DNA of 64,000 bases. It comes from Tribonema minus (Eukaryota > Sar > Xanthophyceae > Tribonematales > Tribonemataceae). The notes under the pieces were generated by a model, which saw nothing but the letters and a program-made list of their open reading frames with translations, was not told the origin of the DNA and did not search any database. Position 1 is the first letter of the stretch, and every line of letters begins with the position of its first letter. The stretch lies in NCBI GenBank assembly GCA_017506865.1, contig JAFCMP010000121.1, positions 165,379 to 229,378 of the forward strand, read 5' to 3'. The position numbers and the translations under genes were made by a program. Shown here piece by piece: positions 36,601 through 48,077 of the stretch.

Positions 36601-37180
36601 CAACTTGAAGCTGAACACACCGCATGCATGACACACATCGCTTGACAGCAGCAGAAGTTCTACCAGTACACCCAGAAAGTAGTCCACAAACCGGGCGTCA
36701 GACAGCGAATACCACCAACTACTTGGCCCAATTGGCCCAAGAAACCATCATGCTTGAATCCAAGGTAAGCTCACACACCTGAGCCGTGCCCGAGAGCGAC
36801 TTAGCGTTGTCAGTACGCGATGTACCGCGAGTGCTCTGCACCACGTAGTCCGCCAGCACCCCAGCCACATTGGGCTCCGAGCTGAGCCCTTGCGCAGCGA
36901 GATTGAACTCCTGCATCCTCGAAGCTGCAAGCAGGCCCGCGGATGACCCCATCGGGTAGGAAGCGCCGATCATACCGCACAGCCCTGCTAGTTGCCCGCT
37001 GGTGAGCGCCCCACCGCTGCAGAACCCGCTGCTGGCGGTGAATGTGCTGTCGAGCTGCTGCACCACCAGCTCTGGCGCGGACGACGGCACTGCCGCGGAC
37101 GACGGCAATGCCGCGGACGACGGCACCAGAGCAAGAGCACCGCATACCACCGCCGCCGCAAGCAATGCCCCCTGTTGCAT
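33686..37180 (-). CDS. Secreted or multi-pass membrane protein, unknown
   Basis: The family is not recognised. A model of four exons keeps frame: 37180-36779, 36361-36056, 35496-34053 and 34020-33686, about 828 residues. Exon 1 starts at the ATG that gives a signal peptide (MQQGALLAAAVVCGALALV). It is followed by an Ala-Leu-Pro-Ser-Ser repeat coded by three 18-base units. A large Cys-containing ectodomain follows, with paired Cys such as CVYCGED. The C-terminal part has three hydrophobic spans (around ALVNLVLMLIAAIATYAG, SALACAFAIAVPAIVVAV and LALACLAAVAMVVSIVLAG). Two points are weak: the exon 3 acceptor (GCAAG) and the last junction, which needs a 32-nt intron or is a frameshift. A surface receptor or channel-like role is a guess. 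It lies between the two copies of the segmental duplication. Confidence 0.6.
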
Positions 37181-38204
37181 GGACCGCAACAGCTACAACA
37201 GCGAACTGGAGTTGCCTGCTAAGCTGTGGTAGCATGTCTGGCACGTTCTCTCAGAAGCGCAGATTTTTCCCAGAGCCGAGCAAGAAAGTTCTGGAACCCT
37301 GAGCAATGTGCCTCCTACCGAAACCCACAGCCTACCATCGCGATGCAGCACAAAAAAGCCGCTGCTCTGTGTGCTCCCGTGTATGCATGGTATGTACGTA
37401 CTCTCCGCACTGCCGCTGCGCGACGCGAACGCAGCGAGCAAGTTGAGCTTGCATATGGCAAGTGGCAAGCGCTGCATGTGCCCGCGAGTTGGCCCTGGTA
37501 TTCGCATGTCTGGTGTTGAGCTCGTTGAGCTCGTTGGACAAAATACGTGAATGGCAGCTGCGATCACACTCGTTCGTGTGCGCCGCTGCGGAGGCTGGGG
37601 GATATCCCCATGCTTAACAGGACGAAGCCTCATTCTTCTGCGCTGTCATCCTGACGAAGCCTCGTTTGCCATGCGCTGTTGACCGACGCCTATCCGCCAA
37701 CGCTGTTCATGATGAACTGCCGCGACGATGATCAGAACTGACTAAGCCTTTTTTGCCATGCCTTAAGTGGTCGAACCCCAATCTGCCACAATTGACCTGA
37801 CGGAGCCTTACATTAACCATGTGCTCTTGACGACAGGCCTTGTCTGCTTTGCGCGAGCCTCGTACTTGAGCTCTTGTGTTAGATAAAATGCAGCACAGTA
37901 CTGTCATAAGGAGCATGCACTGTCGTTGCGGCGGCATTCATGGCGCTCTTGCAGGTATTGCTGCCGCAGTGCACACCACATGACAGCGAGTCCCGTCGTG
38001 GCAGTCTACAGCTTGCATGCACCGTGCTTGTAGCATGTGCACTTTAGCATGCGCAGCGCTTACAATAAGCAAGCACACCCATCCACTGACCCATGCCCCC
38101 AAACCTCACGCGTATCCCCCCCCCCCCCTTCTCCCCCCCTTTACAAGCTGCAGCTCCCATAATGCACATCACCGTCGCTGACCAATTCTTGCGCATACAT
38201 GCTC
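37181..38204. other. 1-kb spacer, weak repeats only
   Basis: It holds the promoter side of the membrane-protein gene. At about 37615-37850 a motif like CTGACGAAGCCT recurs with decay, hinting at an old tandem repeat. No gene was recognised. Confidence 0.4.
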
Positions 38205-39450
38205 CCCCTTTCCGCCTACACGCGCAGGTCTTCAACGCCCTGCAGGAGCTCATGGCGGAGGCGGACCGCCGCCTCTCCAGCCTCGACGACACGGTGCCGC
38301 GCGTCATGGAGTCCGACCCGCCGCGCATGCTCGCGCAGCGCCTGCTGCTGATCCGTGACTTCCTCGCGCCGCTCGACACGGCGACCGCGCCCGTCGTGAC
38401 GCGCCTACCTGAAGGCCGTCAAGGTGGATGAGGCGTTTGCGCGCAGCGCTGTCAATGACCTGTGCGACTAAGCGTTTGCGGTGTGCGACCACGGGCTTGT
38501 GGACGTCGCCGTGCCGAAGGGGCAGGCCAAGGAGGCCAAGGCCGCCGCGCAGCACCCCGCGCAGGGCGGCGGCGCCCGGGAGCCCGTCCCCACGTACTAA
38601 GCCAGTTGAGCTCTTGGGGTGGGGGAGGGGGGTGGTACCCGCGCACTGAGAGCCGTTTGCTTGATTGAGGGGGGGAGGGCGGGGGGGGGGAGTAAGCCAT
38701 TGGCAAGAGGCTGGAGCGTATACGTACGGAGAAAGCAGCGCTCGAATATATTTGCCATGCAAGGCACTGCAGGTGACCGGGTCGGTGCGGCAAGGCGCAA
38801 GGGAAAAACAGCACTGCAAAGTATAAGCAAACAGGGGGTATATTTGAGGAGCGTGGCGGGTATACCGTAGGCATGTATCATAGCTCCGCGCAAACGCCTA
38901 CGGGGCGTGCTGCAAGCGTCAACTAGACGCGTAATGCGCAAACAAACACTTTTGCTCTGTATGATGGCGAGAGGGCTAGAACTGCACTGCAGCATGATGC
39001 ATACACAGAAGAACACCGTGCATACGTGCGCTGTACGCTATTCCCGACAGCTGGCGCAGGCGTGGCAGCCGCGCCGCGGCGCCCCCCGCATTTCCTTTCG
39101 CACAAATGGCGCGGGGGCACAGAGGCGCATGATGATGTATGGAAGGGCCAAGAGGCAGTGAATTGAGCAGGTGGTCGAGTGCATTCATCAGTTGGGGCAA
39201 ATCCTACATTGGTTTCATGCATGCATGCCCAATGGAAGCACTATCTCGTTTTCTTACAAACCCGGCGCGCATGCTATGCTTTTGTATGTGGTGCTGATTC
39301 CCCATGTCTTTCATGTGCCGATGCATCAGCAAGTATAAAGCACCGAAGGTTTGGGCTGCGAATGTCAACAGTGAGCTTGTACAAGAAATTGGCAAGTGCA
39401 TTGCATGCAAGTGCGGTGACATGCCGTTAAGCTCAAGACGATGCTGACAC
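38205..39450. repeat. Segmental duplication, copy 2
   Basis: Direct copy of 31585-32810, about 6.6 kb away. It starts in the C-rich tract before the acceptor of the last M1PDH exon and runs through the 3' flank. The rest of the gene is not copied. Confidence 0.9.
38228..38600 (+). pseudogene. Broken copy of last M1PDH exon
   Basis: Nearly identical to 31608-31979, but it has one extra C near 38405, which shifts the frame, and a TAA in place of TAC near 38470. The acceptor before it is kept, yet no upstream exons are nearby, so it is a dead fragment. High similarity implies a recent duplication or gene conversion. Confidence 0.88.
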
Positions 39451-40191
39451 ATGCCATGGCAAGCATCACTAGTTCATAGCCGTGTATTGCATGCTTGCTG
39501 CACTCACATTGCAGTTGCAGAACAAACACACGAGCAACAGCAGCCAGAAGGAGAACCATCAAACATGCATCACATATGGCAAAGGGTCATGTCATACATA
39601 AGGCCAGCAAGAAATTCATAGCTCTTCTAGATCGCTCTTTAGCGTAGCGAGGCGCCCCTGAAGTTTGTGTGCAGCCTATGATCATCTGCTCAGATTTCAG
39701 TTGCTTCAACATGAATGCAGCCATGGAGCAACAATGCCATTCAAGAAGCCACAGCAACGTCTTTGACCAATTTGCCCGTTACGACTGTCAAAAAGGTTTT
39801 GGCGCCCTACTGTTTGCTGGTGCTGCTGTTACTGTAGCTAGTGCGGCTCTCCAAATGTCACAGCTCTTACTGTTGTCACACTATTGGTTCCGGCATGGCG
39901 CAGCAAGGGGTTTACTCTTTTCTTGTTCACATTTTTATAATGATACGTGATGGACTTGTGTATGATATGCTTCAGTCATGAATTCAGCTGGTATGTACTC
40001 TTCTGCTCGATCCTCAATCATCGTCACCTTGTGCATTCTTGCTTTCCATAAATTGCGTGACCGCTGCAAGTGCTCATCGCCACCGCCACCACAGCCACTG
40101 CGGCTGCGCCCATCGCGCGCCAGCACTCCAGCCAGCCCCTTCATTGGCGCTGTGTAGCACCGCGGGCGCTGCTAACGCGACCTCTGCCCCC
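39451..40191. other. Spacer, no gene recognised
   Basis: An 80-odd codon plus-strand frame at about 39678-39950 has a hydrophobic middle, but no family match or splice context. The end of the interval belongs to the upstream part of decayed family copy A, since 40050-40190 resembles the minus strand near 41440-41590. Confidence 0.4.
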
Positions 40192-40720
40192 ACAGATGCT
40201 ACAGGCGCTGAACGCACCCCGTGCAGTGTCCAAAGAGCTCGCGGCCGCCCAACGCCAAGGGTGGGACAGCCTCGAGGTTTACCGCAGTGACATGCTGAGC
40301 AGTCGCGAATGGTTTGGCACAGCGGCCCAGTACCTTGATCCCGATTAGGAACTGCGCATTCTTCTTCATATTCTAAAGCGGGGGAGGAAGCAGCAGCAGA
40401 TCGCAAGGCGGCCGTGACAGAGCGAAACAATGTCATCAGACGCGAAGCACTGCTGCCTGTGCAGGCTGCCGCAAGCCACCTTATGTAACGAGCTGCAGAC
40501 GCTGCAAAACATGTACCACCTTCGCAAAGGAAGGACTTTTGTCAGTGACCAGCAGCTGGCGTCCGCGGCGGCGCAGCTGAAGCAAGCAAAGGCTGACAGC
40601 GTAGCGGTGATGTGGTACTGCGCCAATGCACCACGGCCCGGCCGCATGGCGGAAAAGCTGCGTGCGGGCACGTCACGCTTGACTTTCACATGCTGGACAC
40701 GGACATTGCCAAGGTAAGTG
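40192..40720 (+). pseudogene. Unknown repeated gene, decayed copy A
   Basis: Translation in pieces gives AAAQRQGWDSLEVYRSDM, EWFGTAAQYLDPD, then in another frame NNVIRREALLPVQ, and later SDQQLASAAAQLKQAKADS and VAVMWYCANAP. At least one stop and frame changes break it. A GTAAGTGCG donor-like site follows at 40714. The same blocks occur in copies B and C. The Arg/Asn-rich piece before a helical stretch recalls a basic region of a transcription factor, but this is a guess. Confidence 0.65.
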
Positions 40721-40879
40721 CGTGATGGTGCATACCTTGTCATGTAGTCGCAAACGCCATTACATATCCGTTGTACGAGGTTTGTTGTCTATGGTGCGTT
40801 TCCATCTTGTGGCATCTGTTGTGCGAGGTTGTCATGTTGATATGATCGCATGGTCGGTCGCAACTACATGACAAGCCAC

Positions 40880-41435
40880 GCACCATCACGCACTTGTGTA
40901 CCAAGGCAATGTCTGTGTCCAAATGTGGAAGTCCAGAGCAACGTGCTCGCACTCCGTCTCAACAAACTTATCTGCCATGCGGCCATGGTGCGTTGGCGCA
41001 GTACCACATCACCGCTACGCTGTCAGCCTTCGCTTGGTCCAGCTGCGCCTCCGCGGATGTCAGCTGCTGGTCACTGACGTAGTACTTGGTCTTGTTCTGG
41101 TGGTATCTGTGCCTCTCCTCCTGCAGGTGCTCAAGGCTTCTCCGTGCGACCTGCACAGGCAGCAGTGCTTCGCGTCTGATGGCGTTGTTGCGCGCTGTCA
41201 TGCCCGCCTTGTGATCAGCTTCTGCCGCTGCTTCCTCCCCGCTTGAAGAATATCAACAAGTCTCAGCTTCTGCTCGGGGTCGAGATACTGAGCCGCTGTG
41301 CTAAACCACTCGTGACTGCGCTGCATGCCACTGCGGTAGCCCTCGAGGCTGTCCCACCCATGGCGTTGGACGGCTGCACGCTCTGCTGCCACTGCCCGGG
41401 GCGTGGCCAGCACCTACAGCATCTCTGGGGGCAGA
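40880..41435 (-). pseudogene. Unknown repeated gene, decayed copy B
   Basis: The minus strand carries the same protein blocks as copy A (HGWDSLEGYRSGM, STAAQYLDPEQKLRLVDIL, NNAIRREALLPVQ, SDQQLTSAEAQLDQAKADS, VAVMWYCANAP), with one frame change. Copies A and B run toward each other and share their 3' flanks, forming an imperfect inverted repeat centred near 40865. Similarity continues upstream to about 41590. Confidence 0.65.
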
Positions 41436-41678
41436 CGTGGTCGTGTTAGCAGCGCTGGCGGCGCTACATAGCACCAATGAAGGGGGTGGCTCGAGTGCTA
41501 CCGGCGATGGGGCGCAGCGGCAGATGCGATGGCGGCGGTGGCGTCGAGGGCAGAACGGTATGTAACACCTGCACAACGTCATGCAGCACTTCAAGAATGA
41601 TGAATCCGAATTATTGTACAGAAGGGCGCTGATCTCAAGCCCTGTCCTCTGACATGCTTCGCCTTATGATGCGCCTCA

Positions 41679-41981
41679 TCAACAGCTCTTCGGCGTGCGA
41701 GAGTGGGTGTGCGGGCTAACGAAGCAGCCATTGACCACAGCGTTGGTGGCAGCACCAGCGGCGGCAGTAAGAAAATACAACACGCACATCCCCTTGCAAA
41801 GCTGTTTTAAGAGGCCTGCGCCAGATGCAACAACAGTCCACAAACAGAACAGCAAAGCTGGCGCTCTCTCTTGCCGCTCATGGGCGTGAAGAACTTGAAA
41901 GGCTGTGCTGTCGATGAGGAACGCTTGTCCACCCTCTGCGCGCACGGAGATTCGTACGTCCCGCAGATCCTTCAGGCTCAT
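41679..41981 (-). CDS. Hypothetical 100-residue membrane ORF
   Basis: An ATG-started frame encodes two hydrophobic spans (ALLFCLWTVVASGAGLL and MCVLYFLTAAAGAATNAVV) after a polar N-terminus. There is no family match. It may be a small gene, an exon of a larger one, or chance. Confidence 0.3.
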   Translation of the reverse strand: MSLKDLRDVRISVRAEGGQAFLIDSTAFQVLHAHERQERAPALLFCLWTVVASGAGLLKQLCKGMCVLYFLTAAAGAATNAVVNGCFVSPHTHSRTPKSC

Positions 41982-42099
41982 CTCGCTTGCTCACTCCTTC
42001 AACTTGAAGGTGCATGCCCCCGTGACACGCTCCTAAAAAGAAAGGAGGGGGGGGGGGTTCGCGGTGGAAGCGATTTTTTTTTTAACGTCGTCTTCTTGT

Positions 42100-42395
42100 G
42101 CATCCTTGCTCACCATTGAATGAATGTTACCAGCTTCGCAAGACGAGGACGTATGTCAGTAACCACCAGCTGGCACACACGGCGGTGCAGCAAGAACATG
42201 CTAAGGTGGGCAGCGTGGCGGTCATGTGGTTTTGTGCCAATGTACCACATCCTGGCCGCATGGCAGAAAGCTTTTGGAGACAGCCTGCGGCCACCTGATG
42301 TAACTTTACTACATGCTGGACATTGAAATTGCCGTGGTAAGTGCGCGATGGCGCGTGGCTTATCATGTTGTCACAAATGCTTTGCCATCTTTGAT
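42100..42395 (+). pseudogene. Unknown repeated gene, decayed copy C
   Basis: A shorter, more diverged copy of the same family (YQLRKTRTYVSNHQLAHTA, VAVMWFCANVPHPGRMAE). It is followed by the same flank as copy A (AAGTGCGCGATGGCGCGTGG). The LINE then interrupts it, and the flank resumes at 48439. Confidence 0.6.
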
Positions 42396-42406
42396 GTACG
42401 AGGTTT
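42396..42406 (+). repeat. LINE target-site duplication, left
   Basis: The 11 bases GTACGAGGTTT occur here and again at 48428-48438. In decayed copy A the uninterrupted site reads GTACGAGGTTTGTTG, which shows that the sequence between the two duplicates is an insertion. Confidence 0.88.
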
Positions 42407-42494
42407 ACGAATGCATAGTATATACTAGTAGGCCTCCACGAGATGCGGATAGGTATGTAGCTGTAGCATGTAGCACCATGGCGTAGCAGAGATC

Positions 42495-45400
42495 ATGAAA
42501 AGAATATCATGGCGGCGGCGGGAGGCCCGTATTGCCAACTCTGAATCAGCGCAGAAATGCAAGGAATCCGATCTAGCGTGCGCACAAGCGCAGGATATTA
42601 GCACCAGTGCTGCAGATGGCAATGGCGCTTGTCAACAGGACGATGGCACGAGTGGCAGCAGCAGAGCAACTGGAGACGGACGCGCAGCGCACAAACGCAA
42701 GAGGGTACAGAATGACGGTTGGTCAATTTCCGATCAAACAGGCGAAGGGGAGCACACGGGCGGGCAAAGTGCAGTCAAGCGCTCTAGAACAGGTCATAAC
42801 AGTCTGGAACAGCAACGTCTGATGCTAGACGACGAAGCTGGAGGTGGAGGCAGTGCGGACCCGGAGTACAAGTGCAACTTATGCGACCTCGTGGTGAAGA
42901 AGGGCATGTCGCTGCTCTTGTTACAGCAGAGGTTAAACGCCCACATCGCGGCGAAGCACTAGCGCAAACACCACAGTGGGACAGCAACAACGTTCCTGGA
43001 GCGCTCCGACCTCAGCACGTCGCACTTGCAAACCATCTACACCGAGTGTGCCTTGTGCAAAAACCTGTTTCATGCCAACAAGACATTCAGAGTGGACAGC
43101 AGCGATGCCAGCGCGGGCAAGCACTGCCGCAAATGCAGGCCTATCACTTCACCCGCTGCAGTGGCGGCAACATTGTCAACAACAGCATCAGCAGCACCGC
43201 TAGCACCTGATGCATCGACGGCAACAGCTACCACGTCGCTGCCACAGCAGCAACCGGCGTGCACACCCATCGGCAACCCCTACGCAAAGGGACCAGCGCA
43301 CGCGCAGCAGGCACCTGCTGCTCAGGCTGGTGGCAGCAGCTCCTCCGGCAGCTCAAAGAGGCCGGAACGCGGGGGCAGCAGTGCTACACGAGGGGGTCGG
43401 GGTCGCAGTGGAGGGCGCGGACGTGGCAATGGAGGACGCGTTCGCAGCGGCAGCAATGATGCAGACATCAGCAGTAGCAGAGCGACTAGCGGCAGCAGAA
43501 CCGGAGGCGGCAGCAGCAGCGGTGCCGGCGGCGGCAGTGCAGCCGGTACTAAGGACAGCGGCGCTGGCAACGGCCGCAGCAGTGATGCCAGCAGCCGCAG
43601 CGGCGGTGCTAGCAACAGCGGCAGTGGCGCGCGAACTCAAAACGGCCGCGGTGGCCGTGGCAGCGGTCGCAGCAGCGACAGCGGCGGACGAGGCTGTGGT
43701 CGTGGCGGCCGCGGCGGCGGCGGAGGGGGCCCCAGAGCGGCAGGTGCGGCGACAGCAGCGGCAGCGCCAGGCCCTGCAGGCGCAGCAGGTGGGGCAGGTG
43801 GGCTTTTCACGTGGACCATCTCAACCCCCGCAGTCGCAGCAGTGCTTGACAGCATCAGCCTCGATGAGCTGTGCAAGCTGCAGTTCGCGACAACTAGAAG
43901 CCTTGCTAGACCACGCAATCGTCGCTATGTGGGAGCTGCACTGGAGAACGCAGCAACACATCTGTTGGCACACACAATGACGATGTTCGTCAATGCGGCG
44001 CGGGAGCCAGATTCCGCAGGGCGGGTGCAGCGACTGCAAAGATCCACAATTCTACACCACCTCATGCCATCACTCATCACCTCCACCGATGGCGCACCTG
44101 GCATCACTCGCTCCGACAGAATCAGAATGTTGGCACGCGGTGAGCTTGACCGGTTGGTGCCAGCGCTCCTCGCACACGCGCGTGCGCACCGGCACTGGCG
44201 CGCGCGCCAGCAAACGGAGGCAGCGATCAACGCCTACGTCCTACAGTGCATGGGCACACGGGGGGGGCTACAGCAGGCAGCGCGTTTCCTTCAGCCCAAA
44301 ACGGTGGCGATACCTGATGATGACTGCTTTGCCGCCATGCAGTCCAAACACCCCCCCGCTGCGCCAGGGGAACAACTCCATGAGCTATCCGGCATGGTTG
44401 ATCAGCTTGTGGCGAAAGCAGCCGACATGCCAGCAGAACTCAGCCTGTTACAGGGGGAGGGAATTGAGCCAGAGACGGTTGCCAAGCTCATCCAGCGAGC
44501 AAGCCCTTACAGTGGAGCAGGCCCATCGGGGCTGCGCTACAGCCACCTGCAGGATGCGCTACGCACAAGCTGGGGACGGCATGAGTTTGCTGCTGTCCTC
44601 ACACGGTGGCTTCAGACCGTTATGCGGGAGGCTGCGCGGCCGCCGGATGCCTTCTGGCAGTTGCATGGCGCGGGGCGCCTGACGCCACTTGCAGAACAAC
44701 AGGAAGATGGTACAGCTAAGCAGCGGCCCATCGTTTGCGGCGAGGTGCTGCAGCGACTATGCACTTCGGTGTACGTGGCAGACCACAAAGACTTCCTGGC
44801 GGAGCTCCTTGAGCCAGACGGGCAGTATGGGGTAGCCGTCTCAGCAGGAGCGGAGAAAGCGGCCATGGCCGGCAAACTCGCGTATGAGCTCGGTCACTGG
44901 CAGTTCATGCTGGACCTCAAGAATGCCTTCAACATGGTGTTCGTCCTGGCGGCAGCGGAATGGGTAGCAGCACAGCTGCCGGACTTCCTCGACTACTTCA
45001 TCGGCACATACGTTCGCACTCGGCCACGCCTGCTGTTCCAGCACGTTGACGGCTCCACGCGCATCATCATGTCTCAGCGCGGGTTTAAGCAGGGGGACCC
45101 CGCGGCACCGATGCTCTTCTGCGGCGCCATTGCTCAGTGCTTGAAACGGTTCAATGAGGCGGCGGCTGCGCAGCGCGCGCGGAGGCGGATGGGCGCCTAC
45201 ATGGACGATGCCAACGTCCGAACAGGCGCTTGCACGCTGACTCAGGATGACATACAGGCGGTGGCGCAGCTCAAACAACACTTTGCGGAGGTGGGGCTGG
45301 AGCTAAACCTCACCAAGTCACGCGCGCTGCCTGGCAGGGGGCATGTGGTGACAGACCACGAGCGGCAACTGCTGCAGCAGCTGGGCGTTCAGCTAGTGGG

Positions 45401-47960
45401 GGATACGGATGAAAATCAGAACCGTGGAGCTGTGTTGCTGGGGGTGCCGGTGGGCCACAGCAGCTTTGTGGACGCATGGCTGCGCAGGGAAGCGGGTGCA
45501 GGCGGGGCAGGGGCTCGATTTGCAGAGCGATGCGCGCGCCTGACATCTCCGAGGGCTATGTTCAGGTTACTGCGCTACTGCGTGGTGCCTCGCATGACGT
45601 ACTGCCTGCGCACCATTCCCACTACGCAGACAGCGCCAGCCGCCAAGGAGTGGGATCGGGTCACGCAGTGGGTGCTTGAGCACTCAATGGGCCTGCAGCC
45701 ACCAGGCCAGACCTGGCGCCAGTTTGAGCAAAGTGGGGCCCACTTCCATCTGGCAGCGCACGGCCCAGCCTTACAGCAAGCGCGACTCCCAACACGGCAT
45801 GGCGGCCTTGGCATTACCAGCGCCTGCGACATCGCTGATGCTGCGTATGTGGCGGGCACGTTGCAAGCACTGCAACCAGCACTCTCTGGATGGGCGGGGG
45901 TGCTGCAGCAGGCGGCTCCTCAAGCGGCTGCAGACAACGCTGCTGAGGATGCGGCAACACAAGCGGCACCGGCAGCAGCGGCAGCAGCACCAGCACCAGC
46001 AGCATCAGCAGCGGCAACTGTTACAGCGGCAGCGGCGGTTGCCAGTGGAGGCGCGACCGCTCCGGCAGCGGCAACTGCATCAGCGGCTGGCCGCGCTTAT
46101 GGCGCAGCCATTCCGGCAACACACGACGCAGCTGCCGCTGGATCAGGGGCCGCGGCGGCAGCACAGGCGGCACCAGCGGCAGCAGCAGCAGCGGCGGCGC
46201 ACGGCGCAACTACTCCGGCGGCAGCAGCAGCGGCGGCAGCAGCAGCTGCTCCAGCATCAGAGGCTGCTGCAGCAGCGGCAGCACATGTTGCACCTCAAGT
46301 GGCCTCGGCGGCATCACTAACTGCAGCATCAACAGCAGCGGCTGCGGGCATAGGCAATACAGCTGCTACAGGCCCTACTAGCCTAAGCGCTGCTGCAGCA
46401 CCTGCAACAGGAGCAGCGTCGGCAGGCGGCGCCGCAACCGTGCCGGCTGCGACAGCGGCAATGGCGGTGGCAGCGGCCAATGCGGCAGGTGCTGCACCAA
46501 CACCTGCGGCAGCAGCAACACCACTGGCAGCAGCAGCAACGGCAGGCGGCACAGCTGCAGCACCAGCGCACGCAGCAGCGGCAGCCGTCAATGCAGGCGC
46601 TGCGCGTTCCACACCAGCAATGCTACAAGGCGCAGCAGCAGCAGAGGTGGCGCGCCTGCCCCTCATGCGGACGATCGCCACAGCTGCCACATCTCTACGT
46701 GCAGCAACAGGTGACAAGCTGGAACATATACTGCCACCAGCGCTAACGCCACTGCAGCAGCAACCACCTACGCAGCAGCCGCCGCTGCGGCCGACAGCAG
46801 GTGGTGGCACTGGTGCGGATGCTGCTTGCGTACTTGACGCCAGTGCTCTGCAGTTGCAGTGTAGCCTGAAGCGCCCCAATCAGAGTGCGCTTGCAGATGC
46901 CGTCGCTACCGAGCTTGCAGATAAGGTGGAGGCGGACCTGCAACAGCTGCCGCAGGGCACGCAACGCACGCAAGCACTTGCTCGATTCCGGTCGCAGCGC
47001 CACATGCACTCGATCGGCATGGCATTCCTCAACGAGCCCATGTACTCCACAACGGCTTCGTTCGATGGCCTATCCTGGCAGCTGGCCGTCAAACGCGCCA
47101 TCGGAGTAGAGGAGCAGACGGCAGGCTGCAAGCTGTGCGGGAAGTCGCCGGGCGGCACCCTGCATGCACGGCTGTGTCAAGCGCCACGCGTCAAGGCGCA
47201 CGACACCATTGTCCACAATAGCGTCAAGAGGGCCACGCAGCGCCTCCTGCGGCAATACCTCAAAACGGGACTGGTGGACGAGGACTACACGCCGTTTCTG
47301 GGGTCCGCCGGGACGCCGGGGAGTCGCAGGATGGACATCGTGCTGCCTGCCGACGCCTTCCCGGTGACCGGCTACGACGACCCGACACGCCACCTACCGC
47401 TCATGGTGGACGTTACCTGCTTCGAGGCACAGGTGGCGTCGCGGGCGGCGAAGACTGCAGCAGACCCCGAGCGATGCTGCCGCGACCAAGAGGCCGCCAA
47501 GACTACCCACTATTCTGGTCATTATGATCAGAATTGCTACAAACTTGCCACATTGGCAATAGGGTCATTTGGCAGCATCGGGGAGCAGGGGCGGAAGCTG
47601 CTGGAGGCTGTGGCGACGGAGTATGCCAGCAGGATGTCAGTGCCCGGAGGAGCGCGCCCTAAAGCTCTCAAGGGCATCGCCCTGTGTGGTATCCTGGCAC
47701 CCCAGAAGGGGACGGCTACCCTGCCAAGTGTGCACAAGCTTTTTAGCTCAGTGGTAAAGCCAGGAGCACCACAGTTGGTTCCGCTACAAACGGCCGGGTT
47801 CGAATCCTGTTGGAGGCAGGTTCTTTCCTTGCGCCCAGACGGCCACCCATTAGACACGTGTCAATCATTCCCCGTGAGAGCCCCACACCCGTTCGGCAAA
47901 ACCGTTCACCTCCAGCAGCCACCCGATCAATCACTCCGAGGCGCGTTGCACGAAGCGTAA
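42495..47960 (+). CDS. LINE polyprotein: ZnF, RT, RLE endonuclease
   Basis: One frame runs from ATG 42495 to 47960, interrupted by a single TAG at 42960. The sequence after the stop stays coding-like in the same frame and has no nearby ATG, so the stop is probably a recent lesion or is read through. In order: a C2H2 finger (CNLCD ... HIAAKH, residues 126-155); a Cys4-like finger (CALC ... CRKC, about 185-213); an Arg/Gly/Ser-rich region; reverse transcriptase (about 660-1030) with GPSGLRYSHL, GFKQGDPAAPMLF and catalytic YMDD at 902; and a very Ala-rich linker (about 1140-1390). The C-terminus has a CKLCG-H-C knuckle (about 1545) and a PD-(D/E)XK-like nuclease with RRMDIVLP and MVDVTC (about 1610-1642). 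It copies its RNA at a nicked target. The last 75 or so codons run through a tRNA-like sequence. Confidence 0.82.
47685..47773 (+). repeat. 89-bp direct repeat, copy 1 (in LINE 3' end)
   Basis: Bases 47685-47773 recur at 48078-48166 with about one change. The repeat includes the first half of the tRNA-like sequence with its A-box (TAGCTCAGTGG). Only this copy continues into a B-box. Confidence 0.92.
47736..47822 (+). other. tRNA-like sequence (A-box and B-box)
   Basis: TTAGCTCAGTGGTAAAGC matches a tRNA D-arm with internal promoter A-box. GGGTTCGAATCCTGT, about 45 bases on, matches the T-arm and B-box. The acceptor stem does not pair, so this is tRNA-derived rather than a working tRNA gene. 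It lies inside the open frame of the LINE, near its 3' end. Confidence 0.72.
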
Positions 47961-48077
47961 TAGTCGCGATCCTCCGAGGACTCGGCACGGGTCGCGTTGG
48001 CAGCAAGCCGTAATAGTCGCGATCTGTAGCCCCAATCGATGGCTTGAGGGACCAAGCCTAGGTAATGGGGGGGGGAA

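Noticed and set aside
43210-43980. Long alternative frames over the LINE zinc-finger and Gly-rich region
   Set aside because: They are Ala/Gln/Arg-biased shadows of the true frame, caused by GC-rich codon use; the true frame alone carries the RT and nuclease motifs.
46295-46879. Minus-strand Ala-rich open frame
   Set aside because: It is the antisense of the Ala-rich linker in the LINE protein and has no motif.
47736-47822. A functional tRNA gene
   Set aside because: The A- and B-boxes are good, but the acceptor stem does not pair and the T-stem has mismatches, so it is only tRNA-derived.
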